From JAHJDR01 sp964609965 (GTDB lineage: Bacteria; UBA10199; JADGCS01), in assembly GCA_964609965.1 (NCBI GenBank), contig CAZSTS010000011.1:7093-71092 (forward strand): 64,000 nucleotides of DNA. Direction: 5' to 3'. Numbering within the stretch: position 1 is the stretch's first letter; every line of letters starts with the position of its first letter. The position numbers were made by a program, and so were the translations under genes. Positions 37,878 to 46,315 of this stretch are shown one piece after another. The notes beneath the pieces were generated by a model. That model had not been told where the DNA came from and made no database searches. It was given only the letters and a program-made list of their open reading frames with translations.

Positions 37878-37901
37878 TAAGCGTCAAAAAAACAACGCTT
37901 A
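37878..37901. promoter_or_regulatory. Second inverted repeat upstream of pilT
   Basis: TAAGCGT-N10-ACGCTTA, about 50 bases before the pilT ATG. It may be an operator or a leader hairpin. Confidence 0.4.
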
Positions 37902-37950
37902 CGGATATTGATAGAATTACATCTTATTTTATAGTGAGTTAGGAGATACT

Positions 37951-39027
37951 ATGGCTAACAATATTTCATTCGACACTCTGCTACAAGAAGTTCTCGATAA
38001 GAAAGCAAGTGACCTACATATTTCTGAAGGCGCACAAGCAATGATTCGTGTAGATGGCGAATTAATACCTTCAGAGCATGCAAGCAAAACTATCCTAACA
38101 GGAGAAGACTCTTCAAAACTGTGCATGACTTACTGTGATGAGAACATGCGAAAGGATTTAGAGGAAAAACGTGAGCTAGATTTTTCATTTGATTTTCAAA
38201 ACAAAGCTCGTTTCAGAGCAAATATTTTTTTTCAAACAGGGTACATGACAGGCGCCTTTAGGCCAATCCCTTCAGTGATTCCTACTATGGAAGAGCTGAA
38301 GTTACCTACTGCCCTTCAAGAGCTCACAAAAATACCACGAGGACTGATCTTGGTAACAGGCCCAACAGGGTCTGGTAAATCAACAAGCATGGCTGCCATG
38401 ATTGGACATATTAACCAAACACGTGGTGATCATATTATTACAGTTGAAGATCCAATTGAATTTGTACATTCATCGGCTAAGTCTCTTGTTGCACAAAGAG
38501 AAGTTGGAAAAGACACCCTTAGTTTTGTAAATGCCCTTAAGTACGCTCTCCGCCAAGACCCTGATACAGTGCTCATCGGCGAAATGAGAGATTACGAAAC
38601 CATCGGAGCTGCCATCACTATTTCAGAAACAGGTCACCTTGTTTTTGGAACACTGCACACAAATACTGCTGTACAAACAATTAACAGAATCATCGATGTT
38701 TTTCCTTCTCACCAGCAATCACAAATCAGAACACAGCTTTCTTTTATTTTGCAGGCCGTCATTTCACAACAACTCGTCCCCAAAATTGGAGGAGGAAGAC
38801 AGCTCGTGCAAGAAATCATGATTCCCAATCACGCCATCCGCAATCTTATTCGTGAAGAAAAGATCCATCAGCTCTATACGTCTATGCAAATTGGCCAATC
38901 TACTACTGGTATGGTCACCATGAATCAAAGTCTGGCCAAGGCTTTCAAAGCCGGTCAAATTACCAAGGAAAGCGCATTCGAATTTGGTACAGACTATGAT
39001 GAACTCAAAAAACTAATAGGGGCATAA
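37951..39027 (+). CDS. pilT: Pilus retraction ATPase PilT
   Basis: A 358-residue PilT-type ATPase. It starts with the KKASDLHISEGAQAMIRVDG fold, has Walker A GPTGSGKS at 137-144, the Asp/His boxes (EDPIEFVH, TGHLVFGTLHT) and the PilT signature AIRNLIREEK. It drives pilus retraction. Start supported by GGAG seven bases upstream. It is divergent from mshE and is followed by a weak terminator, so the pilin genes are likely transcribed separately. Confidence 0.95.
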   Translation: MANNISFDTLLQEVLDKKASDLHISEGAQAMIRVDGELIPSEHASKTILTGEDSSKLCMTYCDENMRKDLEEKRELDFSFDFQNKARFRANIFFQTGYMTGAFRPIPSVIPTMEELKLPTALQELTKIPRGLILVTGPTGSGKSTSMAAMIGHINQTRGDHIITVEDPIEFVHSSAKSLVAQREVGKDTLSFVNALKYALRQDPDTVLIGEMRDYETIGAAITISETGHLVFGTLHTNTAVQTINRIIDVFPSHQQSQIRTQLSFILQAVISQQLVPKIGGGRQLVQEIMIPNHAIRNLIREEKIHQLYTSMQIGQSTTGMVTMNQSLAKAFKAGQITKESAFEFGTDYDELKKLIGA

Positions 39028-39169
39028 TTTACGTAGAGCAAAAAATTCCTGCTTAAATAAATCTTCCAGCCATTTATACAAGGGTATAAAACAACCTACT
39101 TTTTAGACATCTTAATTGATGCGTCGCAGCATATGTATTATGCTGTTATTTGGCCCCTTTTTTGAAAGC

Positions 39170-39190
39170 GGGTATTTTTTACCCTTTTTT
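39170..39190 (+). terminator. Probable pilT terminator
   Basis: GGGTA-TTTTT-TACCC followed by six T residues. A CAGCATA/TATGCTG hairpin (39127-39145) lies upstream in the same tail. Confidence 0.45.
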
Positions 39191-39256
39191 ATGCTTTTTA
39201 GATTGTCGTTTAACGTAAATTGGGTTTATCATTATTAATACGTTTGTTTTTGTATC

Positions 39257-39270
39257 AGGGAGGGGGTCCC
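39257..39270 (+). promoter_or_regulatory. Conserved pilin leader motif, copy 1
   Basis: AGGGAGGGGGTCCC ends 38 bases before the pilin ATG. A near-identical motif at the same distance precedes the second pilin gene. It is too far from the start to be the ribosome binding site and can pair GGGA with TCCC. Confidence 0.5.
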
Positions 39271-39308
39271 TAATACATTTAATAAACTATTAACCAAGGG
39301 GTATTTAT

Positions 39309-39671
39309 ATGAATAACAAAGGTTTTACACTAGTCGAATTGATCCTTGTGATCTCTATTATTGGTATTTTAGCTGTAACAGCTATTCCTAAATTCTATGA
39401 CCTAACAGCAAGCGCCCAACAGGCTGCTGAAGACGGCATAGTTGCTGCTGTTCGTGCGGGTATCAATAACGCTTACATGAACAACCTAGCTGCTGGTAAT
39501 GACTCATTCCCAGCAAACCTAGATGGTAACGCTACTGCAGCGTGTGCCACTTGTTTTGACACAGTGTTAAAGAACGGTATCTCTGATGGTTGGTCAAGAG
39601 CTGGTCAAGTTTACACAGCTCCTGATACCACAACTTATACATACACTCCAGCTAATGGTACCTTCCAATAA
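39309..39671 (+). CDS. Type IV (MSHA-like) major pilin candidate
   Basis: A 120-residue type IV pilin. The very short class-type leader MNNKG is followed by FTLVELILVISIIGILAVTA, with the cleavage-site Gly, N-terminal Phe and Glu5 of mature pilins. A globular domain with a Cys pair (ACATC) follows. Wording is close to the MSHA pilin MshA and to the next gene, with which it shares AVRAGINNAYMNNLAAGN. It is followed by a strong terminator, as expected for a highly expressed pilin. Confidence 0.92.
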   Translation: MNNKGFTLVELILVISIIGILAVTAIPKFYDLTASAQQAAEDGIVAAVRAGINNAYMNNLAAGNDSFPANLDGNATAACATCFDTVLKNGISDGWSRAGQVYTAPDTTTYTYTPANGTFQ

Positions 39672-39697
39672 GCTTAGTGTTTAAAATATCTAATTTA

Positions 39698-39731
39698 AAG
39701 CCCGTTCAGTTTTCTGAGCGGGCTTTTTTTT
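39698..39731 (+). terminator. Strong Rho-independent terminator after pilin 1
   Basis: AAGCCCGTTCAG and CTGAGCGGGCTT form a 12-bp stem with one G-U pair and a TTTT loop, followed by a T run. Confidence 0.9.
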
Positions 39732-39984
39732 GACAATTTTCTATAACACGCGCTCATGCTAACTAGAAAAAGCCTCACAAGATTCACCGAGAAACAAATC
39801 CTGTATTACACGACAAAAGACAGCTAAACCCATGTTTTATAGCCTTTATTTTGATTAACCATTTTTTTTAAAATTCCTCTATCACAACGCCAAGGAATAG
39901 CTTATAATAGAATAGTGTTTGCATTTTGCCAAAGGGAGGGGTCCCCAAAGCAATTATCAAACACAAGATGTGAGGAAAAACAAA
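39732..39984 (+). promoter_or_regulatory. Leader region of pilin 2 with -10 hexamer and conserved motif, copy 2
   Basis: A perfect TATAAT lies at 39903-39908; the -35 is unclear. The motif AAGGGAGGGGTCCCC (39932-39946) sits in the expected leader, 38-39 bases before the pilin ATG. No gene is present between the terminator and this leader. Confidence 0.45.
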
Positions 39985-40356
39985 ATGAGCAACAAAGGAT
40001 TCACACTAATAGAATTAGTCCTGGTGATCTCTATTATTGGCATTCTGGCCATCATAGCCTACCCAAAATTCTATGACCTTACTGATAAAGCACAGCAAGC
40101 CTCAGAAGACGGAGTTTCAGCTGCCGTACGCTCAGGCATCAACAATGCCTATATGAATAATCTTGCAAGCGGCAACAATGCTTTCCCGACTTCTTTAGGC
40201 ACTGCTCTTAACGGCAACTGCACCCCATTGAACCCATGTTTTGATGGAGTGTTAGATGTTGGCATTACTGAAAACTGGTCAAAGGTAGGCAATATATATA
40301 CTGGGCCAACTGGACACCCGTACACTTTTGATAATGCGCTTGGGCTATTTCAATAA
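39985..40356 (+). CDS. Second type IV (MSHA-like) pilin
   Basis: A 123-residue pilin. The internal ATG chosen gives leader MSNKG and mature start FTLIELVLVISIIGILAIIA; a Shine-Dalgarno GAGG lies before it, while an upstream TTG start would add 22 unlikely residues. It is clearly a paralogue of the previous pilin, sharing the N-terminal helix and the VSAAVRSGINNAYMNNLASG block. The loop between two Cys (CTPLNPC) differs, so the two may form different or mixed pili. Confidence 0.9.
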   Translation: MSNKGFTLIELVLVISIIGILAIIAYPKFYDLTDKAQQASEDGVSAAVRSGINNAYMNNLASGNNAFPTSLGTALNGNCTPLNPCFDGVLDVGITENWSKVGNIYTGPTGHPYTFDNALGLFQ

Positions 40357-40656
40357 AAGAAAATACATTTTTCCTAATTTAATCTGATCATATTTAATAA
40401 TTTTCTTTTGAACCAGTTTACCTTCTTATTCCATCACCTCTCTGTGGAAAAAACAATTACCTGAAAATTTTCAATGGTTTACTTTCCTTTTTATTCATTG
40501 TATAGTACAAACGATTTTGATTACATAACCAAAATCCATATTTTGTTGTTTGTGTAAAACCTAATATGGATAGTGGATTAATGTGCAGCGGGACTTATCC
40601 ACACATAGCTTTACAGCAAAACTGCGCATTAACCGCTCTTGTTTGTGGAAAAACCT
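40357..40656. other. AT-rich spacer with four DnaA-box-like sites; candidate origin region
   Basis: Four 9-mers match the consensus TTWTNCACA: reverse TTTTCCACA at 40443-40451, reverse TTTTACACA at 40551-40559, forward TTATCCACA (perfect) at 40595-40603, and reverse TTTTCCACA at 40644-40652. No gene is seen. The spacer lies near the point where gene orientation switches from mostly leftward to mostly rightward. An alternative is DnaA control of the downstream pilus genes. Confidence 0.4.
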
Positions 40657-41475
40657 ATGTATGATACCTATTTTGGTTTTGATGAAAAACCTTTTACGCA
40701 TACGCCAAACACCAAGTTTCTCTACCTCTCTGATCAACATGAAGGCGTATTAAAAACACTGCTCTATGGCCTAGAATGCCGTATTGGCTTTATGCTGCTT
40801 ACTGGTGAAGTTGGCTCTGGCAAAACAACCATTATCAGAACTCTACTTAATCTCACTGGAAACTCAATTGAAACATGTTTCATTTTTAACCCTCTCTTTA
40901 ACACCCTCGACCTTGTAAGAAGTATTAACAGGGACTTTGGGAACGACTGGGAAACAAACTCTTTGCAAAAACAGATTGATGTCCTCAATCAATATCTTCT
41001 AAAAATAAACCAAGAAGGAAAAACAGCCACACTCATCATCGATGAAAGCCAAAACCTTTCATTTGAAGCCCTCGAAATGATAAGAATGCTTTCCAACCTA
41101 GAAACCGAATCTGACAAGCTTCTCAACATCATCTTGGTTGGCCAGCCAGAGCTAGAGGAAAAACTAGCCGCAAAAAGCCTTCGACAACTCTCACAACGCA
41201 TTCAAATTCATGTAAAATTGAAACCATTAGATTATCAACAAACAAGTGGGTATATTCAGCACCGTCTTAATATTTCAGGATCAAAAGTCGCCGCCTATTT
41301 TGAAAAAGACGCTATTAAAAAAATATATAAAAAATCTCGTGGAATTCCTAGGCTCATTAATAGTATCTGTGATTTGAGTCTTATGGCGGCTTATTGTTTA
41401 AATACACGTGTCATTGATAATAAAGTAATTAACCGAGCCCTAAAAGAGGTCCCAAGTTATGTCGCTCATCCTTGA
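40657..41475 (+). CDS. mshM: MSHA biogenesis AAA ATPase (ExeA/MshM family)
   Basis: A 272-residue P-loop ATPase. The start MYDTYFGFDEKPFTHTPNTK matches the ExeA/GspA/MshM N-terminus; an upstream TTG was rejected. Walker A is GEVGSGKT at 50-57 and Walker B LIIDESQNL. In relatives it helps assemble the secretin or bind peptidoglycan through partners. It overlaps the next gene by 17 bases, the start of a tightly packed mshM-pilPQ operon. Confidence 0.9.
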   Translation: MYDTYFGFDEKPFTHTPNTKFLYLSDQHEGVLKTLLYGLECRIGFMLLTGEVGSGKTTIIRTLLNLTGNSIETCFIFNPLFNTLDLVRSINRDFGNDWETNSLQKQIDVLNQYLLKINQEGKTATLIIDESQNLSFEALEMIRMLSNLETESDKLLNIILVGQPELEEKLAAKSLRQLSQRIQIHVKLKPLDYQQTSGYIQHRLNISGSKVAAYFEKDAIKKIYKKSRGIPRLINSICDLSLMAAYCLNTRVIDNKVINRALKEVPSYVAHP

Positions 41476-42295
41476 TGCTTTAAAAAAAACCGAATCCTCC
41501 AAAGATAAAACTGAAACCCAACTAGAATCCCAGGAAGAAATCACTGGATCGTCCACAGGAACCTTTAATCCACAACCAGAAACAAACAACACGGCAAAAG
41601 CCCCTTTTCTAGATAATACAAAAAAGCGTATTTTGCTTTTTGCTGGGCTTGCTTTACTTGGGTTTGGTATTATTATTTACATAGCCTTTAGCCGAGGACT
41701 GACCGCTCTTTTCCAATTTGGAAAATCGAACACCCCTCAGGTTTCGAGCACCATAACCGTTAAAAAAACACCTCTCACAAATCCCATTGATGAAAAAAAG
41801 AAAAAAGACCAAGAAGTCATTAATCTTAAAAAAGAAGCTATAGCACTCTATCAATCATCAAAATACCTCGAAAGCTCTGAGGTCTATAAAAAGCTAGTTA
41901 ACATCTTACCAGCCAACCCCGAAATCTATAACAACTATGGCCTAAGCTTAAAAAAGGCAGGAAAAACATCCGAAGCAAAACAAGTCTACCAAATTGCACT
42001 GGCCTTGAATGAGAACTACCCTGAAGGACTAAATAATCTCGCTACTATTGAAATCTCTGAGCAAAAATACAACGAAGCCAAACGACACCTAGAAAAGGCA
42101 TTAGAAATAAAATCTAATTATATTGATGCACACCTACACTTGGCAATTTGTCTAGAAAAAATGGGCGACCTCTATGATGCCATTACGCATTATCAAAACT
42201 TTCTTGATTATTCTGAGGGCAAAGTTAGTCGAACAATTAGATTACAAGTAGAAAACAGGCTCTCGACATTAAGAGATGAACTTGTAGCCAAGTAG
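41459..42295 (+). CDS. mshN: MshN-like TPR protein
   Basis: A 278-residue protein starting MSLILDALKKTESSKDK, the typical start of the GspB/MshN family. One membrane helix near residues 60-82 (ILLFAGLALLGFGIIIYIAF) leaves a short cytoplasmic tail and a periplasmic part with about three TPR units (NPEIYNNYGLSLKKAGKTSE, NYPEGLNNLATIEISEQKYN). It probably assists pilus assembly. It lies between mshM and pilM. Confidence 0.85.
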   Translation: MSLILDALKKTESSKDKTETQLESQEEITGSSTGTFNPQPETNNTAKAPFLDNTKKRILLFAGLALLGFGIIIYIAFSRGLTALFQFGKSNTPQVSSTITVKKTPLTNPIDEKKKKDQEVINLKKEAIALYQSSKYLESSEVYKKLVNILPANPEIYNNYGLSLKKAGKTSEAKQVYQIALALNENYPEGLNNLATIEISEQKYNEAKRHLEKALEIKSNYIDAHLHLAICLEKMGDLYDAITHYQNFLDYSEGKVSRTIRLQVENRLSTLRDELVAK

Positions 42296-42312
42296 AAGGA
42301 GCTCCCTAGAAC

Positions 42313-43239
42313 ATGCTTAGTCTGAAAAAACAAAAAAACATTCTTGGCCTTGATATAGGAAGCAAGGTCACAAAAGCAGTTCAAATTTCATTTATTGGCG
42401 CAGAAAAACCTGCCATTCATATCTGTAAAATGATGCCCTCTGGATTATTAGACGAGGGATTTGAAGGAAATCTCAAAACATTTCTTAAAGACAACAAAAT
42501 CTCAACCCCTCTCGTTGCCTGTTCTGTAGATGATGCTTCTATTAAAATTCGAAAAATGGAACTCCCTAAAATGCCCGAAGCAGACCTAAAAGAGGCTATC
42601 AAGTGGAACCTAAGAGACCTTGTAGAGGGTGAAACCGATAACTTTATAGTTAATTATTCCATTATTTCCGAAATCCCCGATGATGATTCAGCTCCTATGG
42701 ACATTGTGGCTTACGCAATAATGCAAGATGTTATCGTAGAGTACAAAGAAAGATTGCTACGCTTGGGACTAGAACCTTTCTTTATTGAACCTGCTGCTGT
42801 CACACTAGCTTCAACCTTGGATCGCTGCCATGGCGATGACGATAATTATATTGCAGGCATTAATATTGGTTATAAAACATCTCTTTTCTATGTTATTGGA
42901 AAACGTCTTTTTCTTTTTTCAAGACCCATGCCTGGCATCAACATCGAAACGCAAAAAAAAGAAAGTGAAACCTTTAATCAAAAGCTCGGTTTAGAAATTC
43001 AAAAGTCGATCGATACCTTTAAAGTAAATTTTAAGATGGAAGACATCAACCACCTTTATTTATCTGGTGGTGGCGCAACGCTTCCGGGGCTCGCTGACTA
43101 TTTAAAACAAAACCTTGGCTTAGCTGTAGACATATTAAACCCTTTTATCTCCTTGAGCTATGCAGACACACTTGACAAAGATATAATACCGTCAATGTTT
43201 GTACAAGCTGTTGGACTATCTTACATACAATCACAATGA
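42313..43239 (+). CDS. pilM: Pilus assembly protein PilM
   Basis: A 308-residue actin-like ATPase of the PilM family. The phosphate-1 motif is ILGLDIGSKVTKAVQ, and the C-terminal LYLSGGGATLPGLADYL matches the adenosine loop. In the cytoplasm it binds the PilN N-terminus and joins the ATPases to the inner-membrane ring. AAGGAG lies before the ATG. Its stop overlaps pilN by four bases. Confidence 0.93.
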   Translation: MLSLKKQKNILGLDIGSKVTKAVQISFIGAEKPAIHICKMMPSGLLDEGFEGNLKTFLKDNKISTPLVACSVDDASIKIRKMELPKMPEADLKEAIKWNLRDLVEGETDNFIVNYSIISEIPDDDSAPMDIVAYAIMQDVIVEYKERLLRLGLEPFFIEPAAVTLASTLDRCHGDDDNYIAGINIGYKTSLFYVIGKRLFLFSRPMPGINIETQKKESETFNQKLGLEIQKSIDTFKVNFKMEDINHLYLSGGGATLPGLADYLKQNLGLAVDILNPFISLSYADTLDKDIIPSMFVQAVGLSYIQSQ

Positions 43240-43871
43240 TTAAACGAATCAACCTAATAGAAAAACAGCCCTTTTCCTTTACTTATCTCAGACTTATTCA
43301 GATAGGCATGATATTCGTTCTTTTTACAGCCGTTTTGGTTGGTTACGAAATATTCCACACCAAACTATTAGAAGGTAAAATTAAAAACGCAAACACTGTT
43401 ATTAAAAACCTTGAGGAACAACGCGATCAACTCATGAAAAAACCTGTAAAAGAAAAAGTTTCTGTCGGAGAGTACCAGGAGCTTCTCTACCGTATAGAAC
43501 ATGTACCCTCATGGTCTAAGCTTGTTCTTAATGTTACAAGAAGCCTCCCAAACACACTTTGGTTAACAAATTTTAAATCCGTAGGGGGCTTTTCTTTGTC
43601 GAGTGACCCTGCATCAACCAAAGGCAAAAAAAACAAATCAAAATCTAAAAAAGACAAAAAAAACTCAAAACCCGAAACCTCAAACAAAACCATTACAACC
43701 AATTATAAGCTCGAAATTAGCGGACTGAGTTCTTCAATGAAGCATGTGACTGAACTGTCATCAACGCTTACACAAACAAAACACTTAAAGAACATTAAGG
43801 CTGAATCTCAAAAACAGTCTTATGGATATTCTTTTATAATTATTGGAGAAATAGATACCGATGTTAAGTAG
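43236..43871 (+). CDS. pilN: Pilus assembly protein PilN
   Basis: A 211-residue PilN. The short cytoplasmic start MIKRINLIEKQPF resembles the PilM-binding INLL motif, followed by one membrane helix near 22-42 and a periplasmic ferredoxin-like domain. A Lys/Ser-rich insert near residue 130 (KNKSKSKKDKKNSK) is unusual and lies in a loop. It forms the alignment complex with PilO and PilM. Confidence 0.88.
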   Translation: MIKRINLIEKQPFSFTYLRLIQIGMIFVLFTAVLVGYEIFHTKLLEGKIKNANTVIKNLEEQRDQLMKKPVKEKVSVGEYQELLYRIEHVPSWSKLVLNVTRSLPNTLWLTNFKSVGGFSLSSDPASTKGKKNKSKSKKDKKNSKPETSNKTITTNYKLEISGLSSSMKHVTELSSTLTQTKHLKNIKAESQKQSYGYSFIIIGEIDTDVK

Positions 43872-44466
43872 CCAACTGTCAAAACAAGCAAAAGTGAGAG
43901 AAACCATTATGATTCTAGCTATCATAGCTGGAATACTTTATCTTGCTTTTGATTATCTGTATTTTCCAAAAAAAGAAAAAAACACTGAGCTCATCGAACA
44001 AATCAGCGCCCTAACAGAACGAGAAGCCTCTATTAGAAAGCTCATGAAAGCCCTAGAGCAACGACACACAAAAATGCAAGACGAGGTAAAACAACAATCT
44101 CTTACAACAAAATCAAAAGACACACGAATTCTCATGATAACAAAATATAAAAAGTCTCTTTATAAAAACGTGTCGGACTTTTTAAACTCTGTCATGCAAC
44201 AAACGTATCAGTCTTCTGTAAATGTTGACGCCATAAAACAAGATACCCCCAAAGAAAAAAAGGGATATGAAGAAACGGGATTTTCCCTAAAATTTAATGG
44301 TAGATTCCCAAATATTATAGATTTTATACAGAACTTAGAGTCAATTCCCGCTCTCATTACACTCGATACGCTTGAAATTCGTGTGAGCAAATTAGACGTG
44401 AACATGGTCAATGTAGATATTGCGGGAACCTTTTTTAAACTGGAGAATGCCAATGCATTATATTAA
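43861..44466 (+). CDS. pilO: Pilus assembly protein PilO
   Basis: A 201-residue PilO-like protein with one N-terminal membrane helix (ETIMILAIIAGILYLAFDYL) and a coiled coil followed by an alpha/beta periplasmic domain (GRFPNIIDFIQNLESIPALI). It overlaps pilN by 11 bases and pilPQ by 14 bases. It pairs with PilN in the inner-membrane alignment complex. Confidence 0.86.
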   Translation: MLSSQLSKQAKVRETIMILAIIAGILYLAFDYLYFPKKEKNTELIEQISALTEREASIRKLMKALEQRHTKMQDEVKQQSLTTKSKDTRILMITKYKKSLYKNVSDFLNSVMQQTYQSSVNVDAIKQDTPKEKKGYEETGFSLKFNGRFPNIIDFIQNLESIPALITLDTLEIRVSKLDVNMVNVDIAGTFFKLENANALY

Positions 44467-46234
44467 AAACAGGGGTTTTCTTATCTCCCTTTTGTTGTTT
44501 TTGCTTTTATTTACCTGTTATCAGCCATTAGCTAATGCAAAACAAAATCCACCAGACACTTCTAAACAAACACAGGCGCTCGTACAACCCAGCCAATCAA
44601 CAACACTTCAAAACACCCCCTCACAAATATCTTCCAGTGTTCCCCTAGTAACAGCCGATGAAATTTCTCTAGAAGATCTTGATAAATCATTTTCTGATCT
44701 CGCCCTTGATGAACTGACAGGAACAAAAACATCAGGAACAAGAAACCCCTTTGCTCCAGGCATTGTCGAAGAACAATCTGATCCCTCATCATTGATCATA
44801 CAAGGCATAGCTGTCGGCCCAAAAAAATCTTTTGTTCTCATATCAGGACAAATTTTTACAGTAGGTGATCGTATTGGTTATTACACTATTACCGAAATCA
44901 AACCAGGAAAGATGATATTAACCCAACTCGAAGATAAATACATTGTCAAGATGGAGGGATACTCACAATCTATAAAAAAGAGACACCTAGGAAAATATTT
45001 TATAAAATTTAATAATGCTGACATCAAAAAAACATTAGAGCTTTTAGCTGCTGCAGGCGACATCAATATAATTGTTCCAGAAGCAACAACAGGAAAAGTT
45101 TCGGTTTCCTTTTACAATACAGATATCATGGACTCTTTGGCTTCAATACTTCGCGTCAACAGCCTTGAGTATGCTATCGAAAACGACATTTTGAGAGTTG
45201 GTCCAGCCACACAATTTACCGATGATTCAGATCTAAAAGCAATGACCATTCCACTCAATTACGCAACAGCTTCTGAAATGCAAAAGCCCATCCAAACTCT
45301 TTTATCAAAACGTGGCGCCACTATTGCAGACGACAGAACCAATACAGTCATTGTCAAAGACCATGCCAATGTTCTTGATAATATCAGAAGATTTTTGGGC
45401 AGCATCGATAAGCAAGATCCTCAGGTATCTATTGAGGCAAAGGTCATCGACGCTTCAAAAAACTTCTCGAGAGCCTTAGGCATTCAATGGGGATTTTCAT
45501 CTGGACCCAACAATGTTGTCCTGCGTGGAAATCAAGATGCTGGCGCTATTACATCAGGAGCCACGCCTGGTACAATGGTAAACCTAGGCCCTACACTAAC
45601 TCCCACAAGCGGATTTAACGTGCTAGTAGGCCGCTTACCAGGAAATACAAATCTCGAAATGCAATTAGGTGCCGCTGAATCCACAGGTCAAATCCGTATT
45701 ATTTCAAAACCAAATGTAACAACGATTAATAATAAGACTGCCAAAATACGTAGTGGACTAAAAATTTATGTTAAAATCGAAGGAGGCACTGACGAAGGGC
45801 CCACTTTACAAGAAATTGAAACCGGCATTGAACTAAAAGTAACACCACAAATCACACTTAATCGTATGATCAAAATGGATCTCGAAGCCATACAAAGTGA
45901 AGCTGACTTTTCTAGAACTGTAGATGGCATTCCCTCGATTATTGACAACACAGCTAAAACAACTGTGCTCGTTCCAGACGGCGAAACAGCCGTCATTGGT
46001 GGTCTTTTAAAGGTAAACACTAACCGAGAAAAACGAGGCGTGCCAGGCATTAGCAAGGTTCCTGTCTTAGGTTGGCTGTTTAAAAGCACCAGGCGTTCAA
46101 AAGAAAGCAAAGAGCTCATGATTTTTATCACTCCAAAAATTCTCGATGCTAAACACTTTAAAATTGAAGGAAACGAAAGCCATGACCTAACAGTGAATGA
46201 CGCTATTACCGAGATCACTGAAGTCACCCAATAA
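44453..46234 (+). CDS. pilQ: PilP-PilQ fusion: secretin with an N-terminal PilP-like domain
   Basis: A 593-residue protein. The ATG chosen follows GGAG by seven bases and gives an SPase I signal, MHYIKNRGFLISLLLFLLLF with cleavage after ANA. Residues about 85-180 (GTRNPFAPG, IIQGIAVGPKKSFVLISGQI, VGDRIGYYTITEI) match the beta-sandwich of PilP. An N0/STN-type domain follows (FNNADIKKTLELLAAAGDIN), then N1 and the secretin core with VPDGETAVIGGLLK. No separate pilP is present. It forms the outer-membrane pilus channel. Confidence 0.9.
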   Translation: MHYIKNRGFLISLLLFLLLFTCYQPLANAKQNPPDTSKQTQALVQPSQSTTLQNTPSQISSSVPLVTADEISLEDLDKSFSDLALDELTGTKTSGTRNPFAPGIVEEQSDPSSLIIQGIAVGPKKSFVLISGQIFTVGDRIGYYTITEIKPGKMILTQLEDKYIVKMEGYSQSIKKRHLGKYFIKFNNADIKKTLELLAAAGDINIIVPEATTGKVSVSFYNTDIMDSLASILRVNSLEYAIENDILRVGPATQFTDDSDLKAMTIPLNYATASEMQKPIQTLLSKRGATIADDRTNTVIVKDHANVLDNIRRFLGSIDKQDPQVSIEAKVIDASKNFSRALGIQWGFSSGPNNVVLRGNQDAGAITSGATPGTMVNLGPTLTPTSGFNVLVGRLPGNTNLEMQLGAAESTGQIRIISKPNVTTINNKTAKIRSGLKIYVKIEGGTDEGPTLQEIETGIELKVTPQITLNRMIKMDLEAIQSEADFSRTVDGIPSIIDNTAKTTVLVPDGETAVIGGLLKVNTNREKRGVPGISKVPVLGWLFKSTRRSKESKELMIFITPKILDAKHFKIEGNESHDLTVNDAITEITEVTQ

Positions 46235-46251
46235 TTATAATACAACTTATC

Positions 46252-46286
46252 AAAAAAAAAGGCTGGCTCACATTAGAACCAGCCTT
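46252..46286 (-). terminator. Terminator of the leftward outer-membrane protein gene
   Basis: On the minus strand an AAGGCTGG/CCAGCCTT stem with a 12-base loop is followed by a long T run (A46252-A46260 on the plus strand). It may also slow transcription from pilPQ. Confidence 0.88.
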
Positions 46287-46315
46287 CTCGACTCTCTCCT
46301 TACAAAAAACCTATA

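Noticed and set aside
39150..39166. Sigma-54-like -24/-12 sequence (TTGG...TTGAA) upstream of the first pilin gene
   Set aside because: The -12 GC is replaced by GA and a likely terminator hairpin lies directly downstream, so it is more likely part of the pilT 3' end.
39028..39308. GEMM (c-di-GMP) riboswitch before the pilin gene, as in Geobacter
   Set aside because: The conserved GEMM core sequences are not present.
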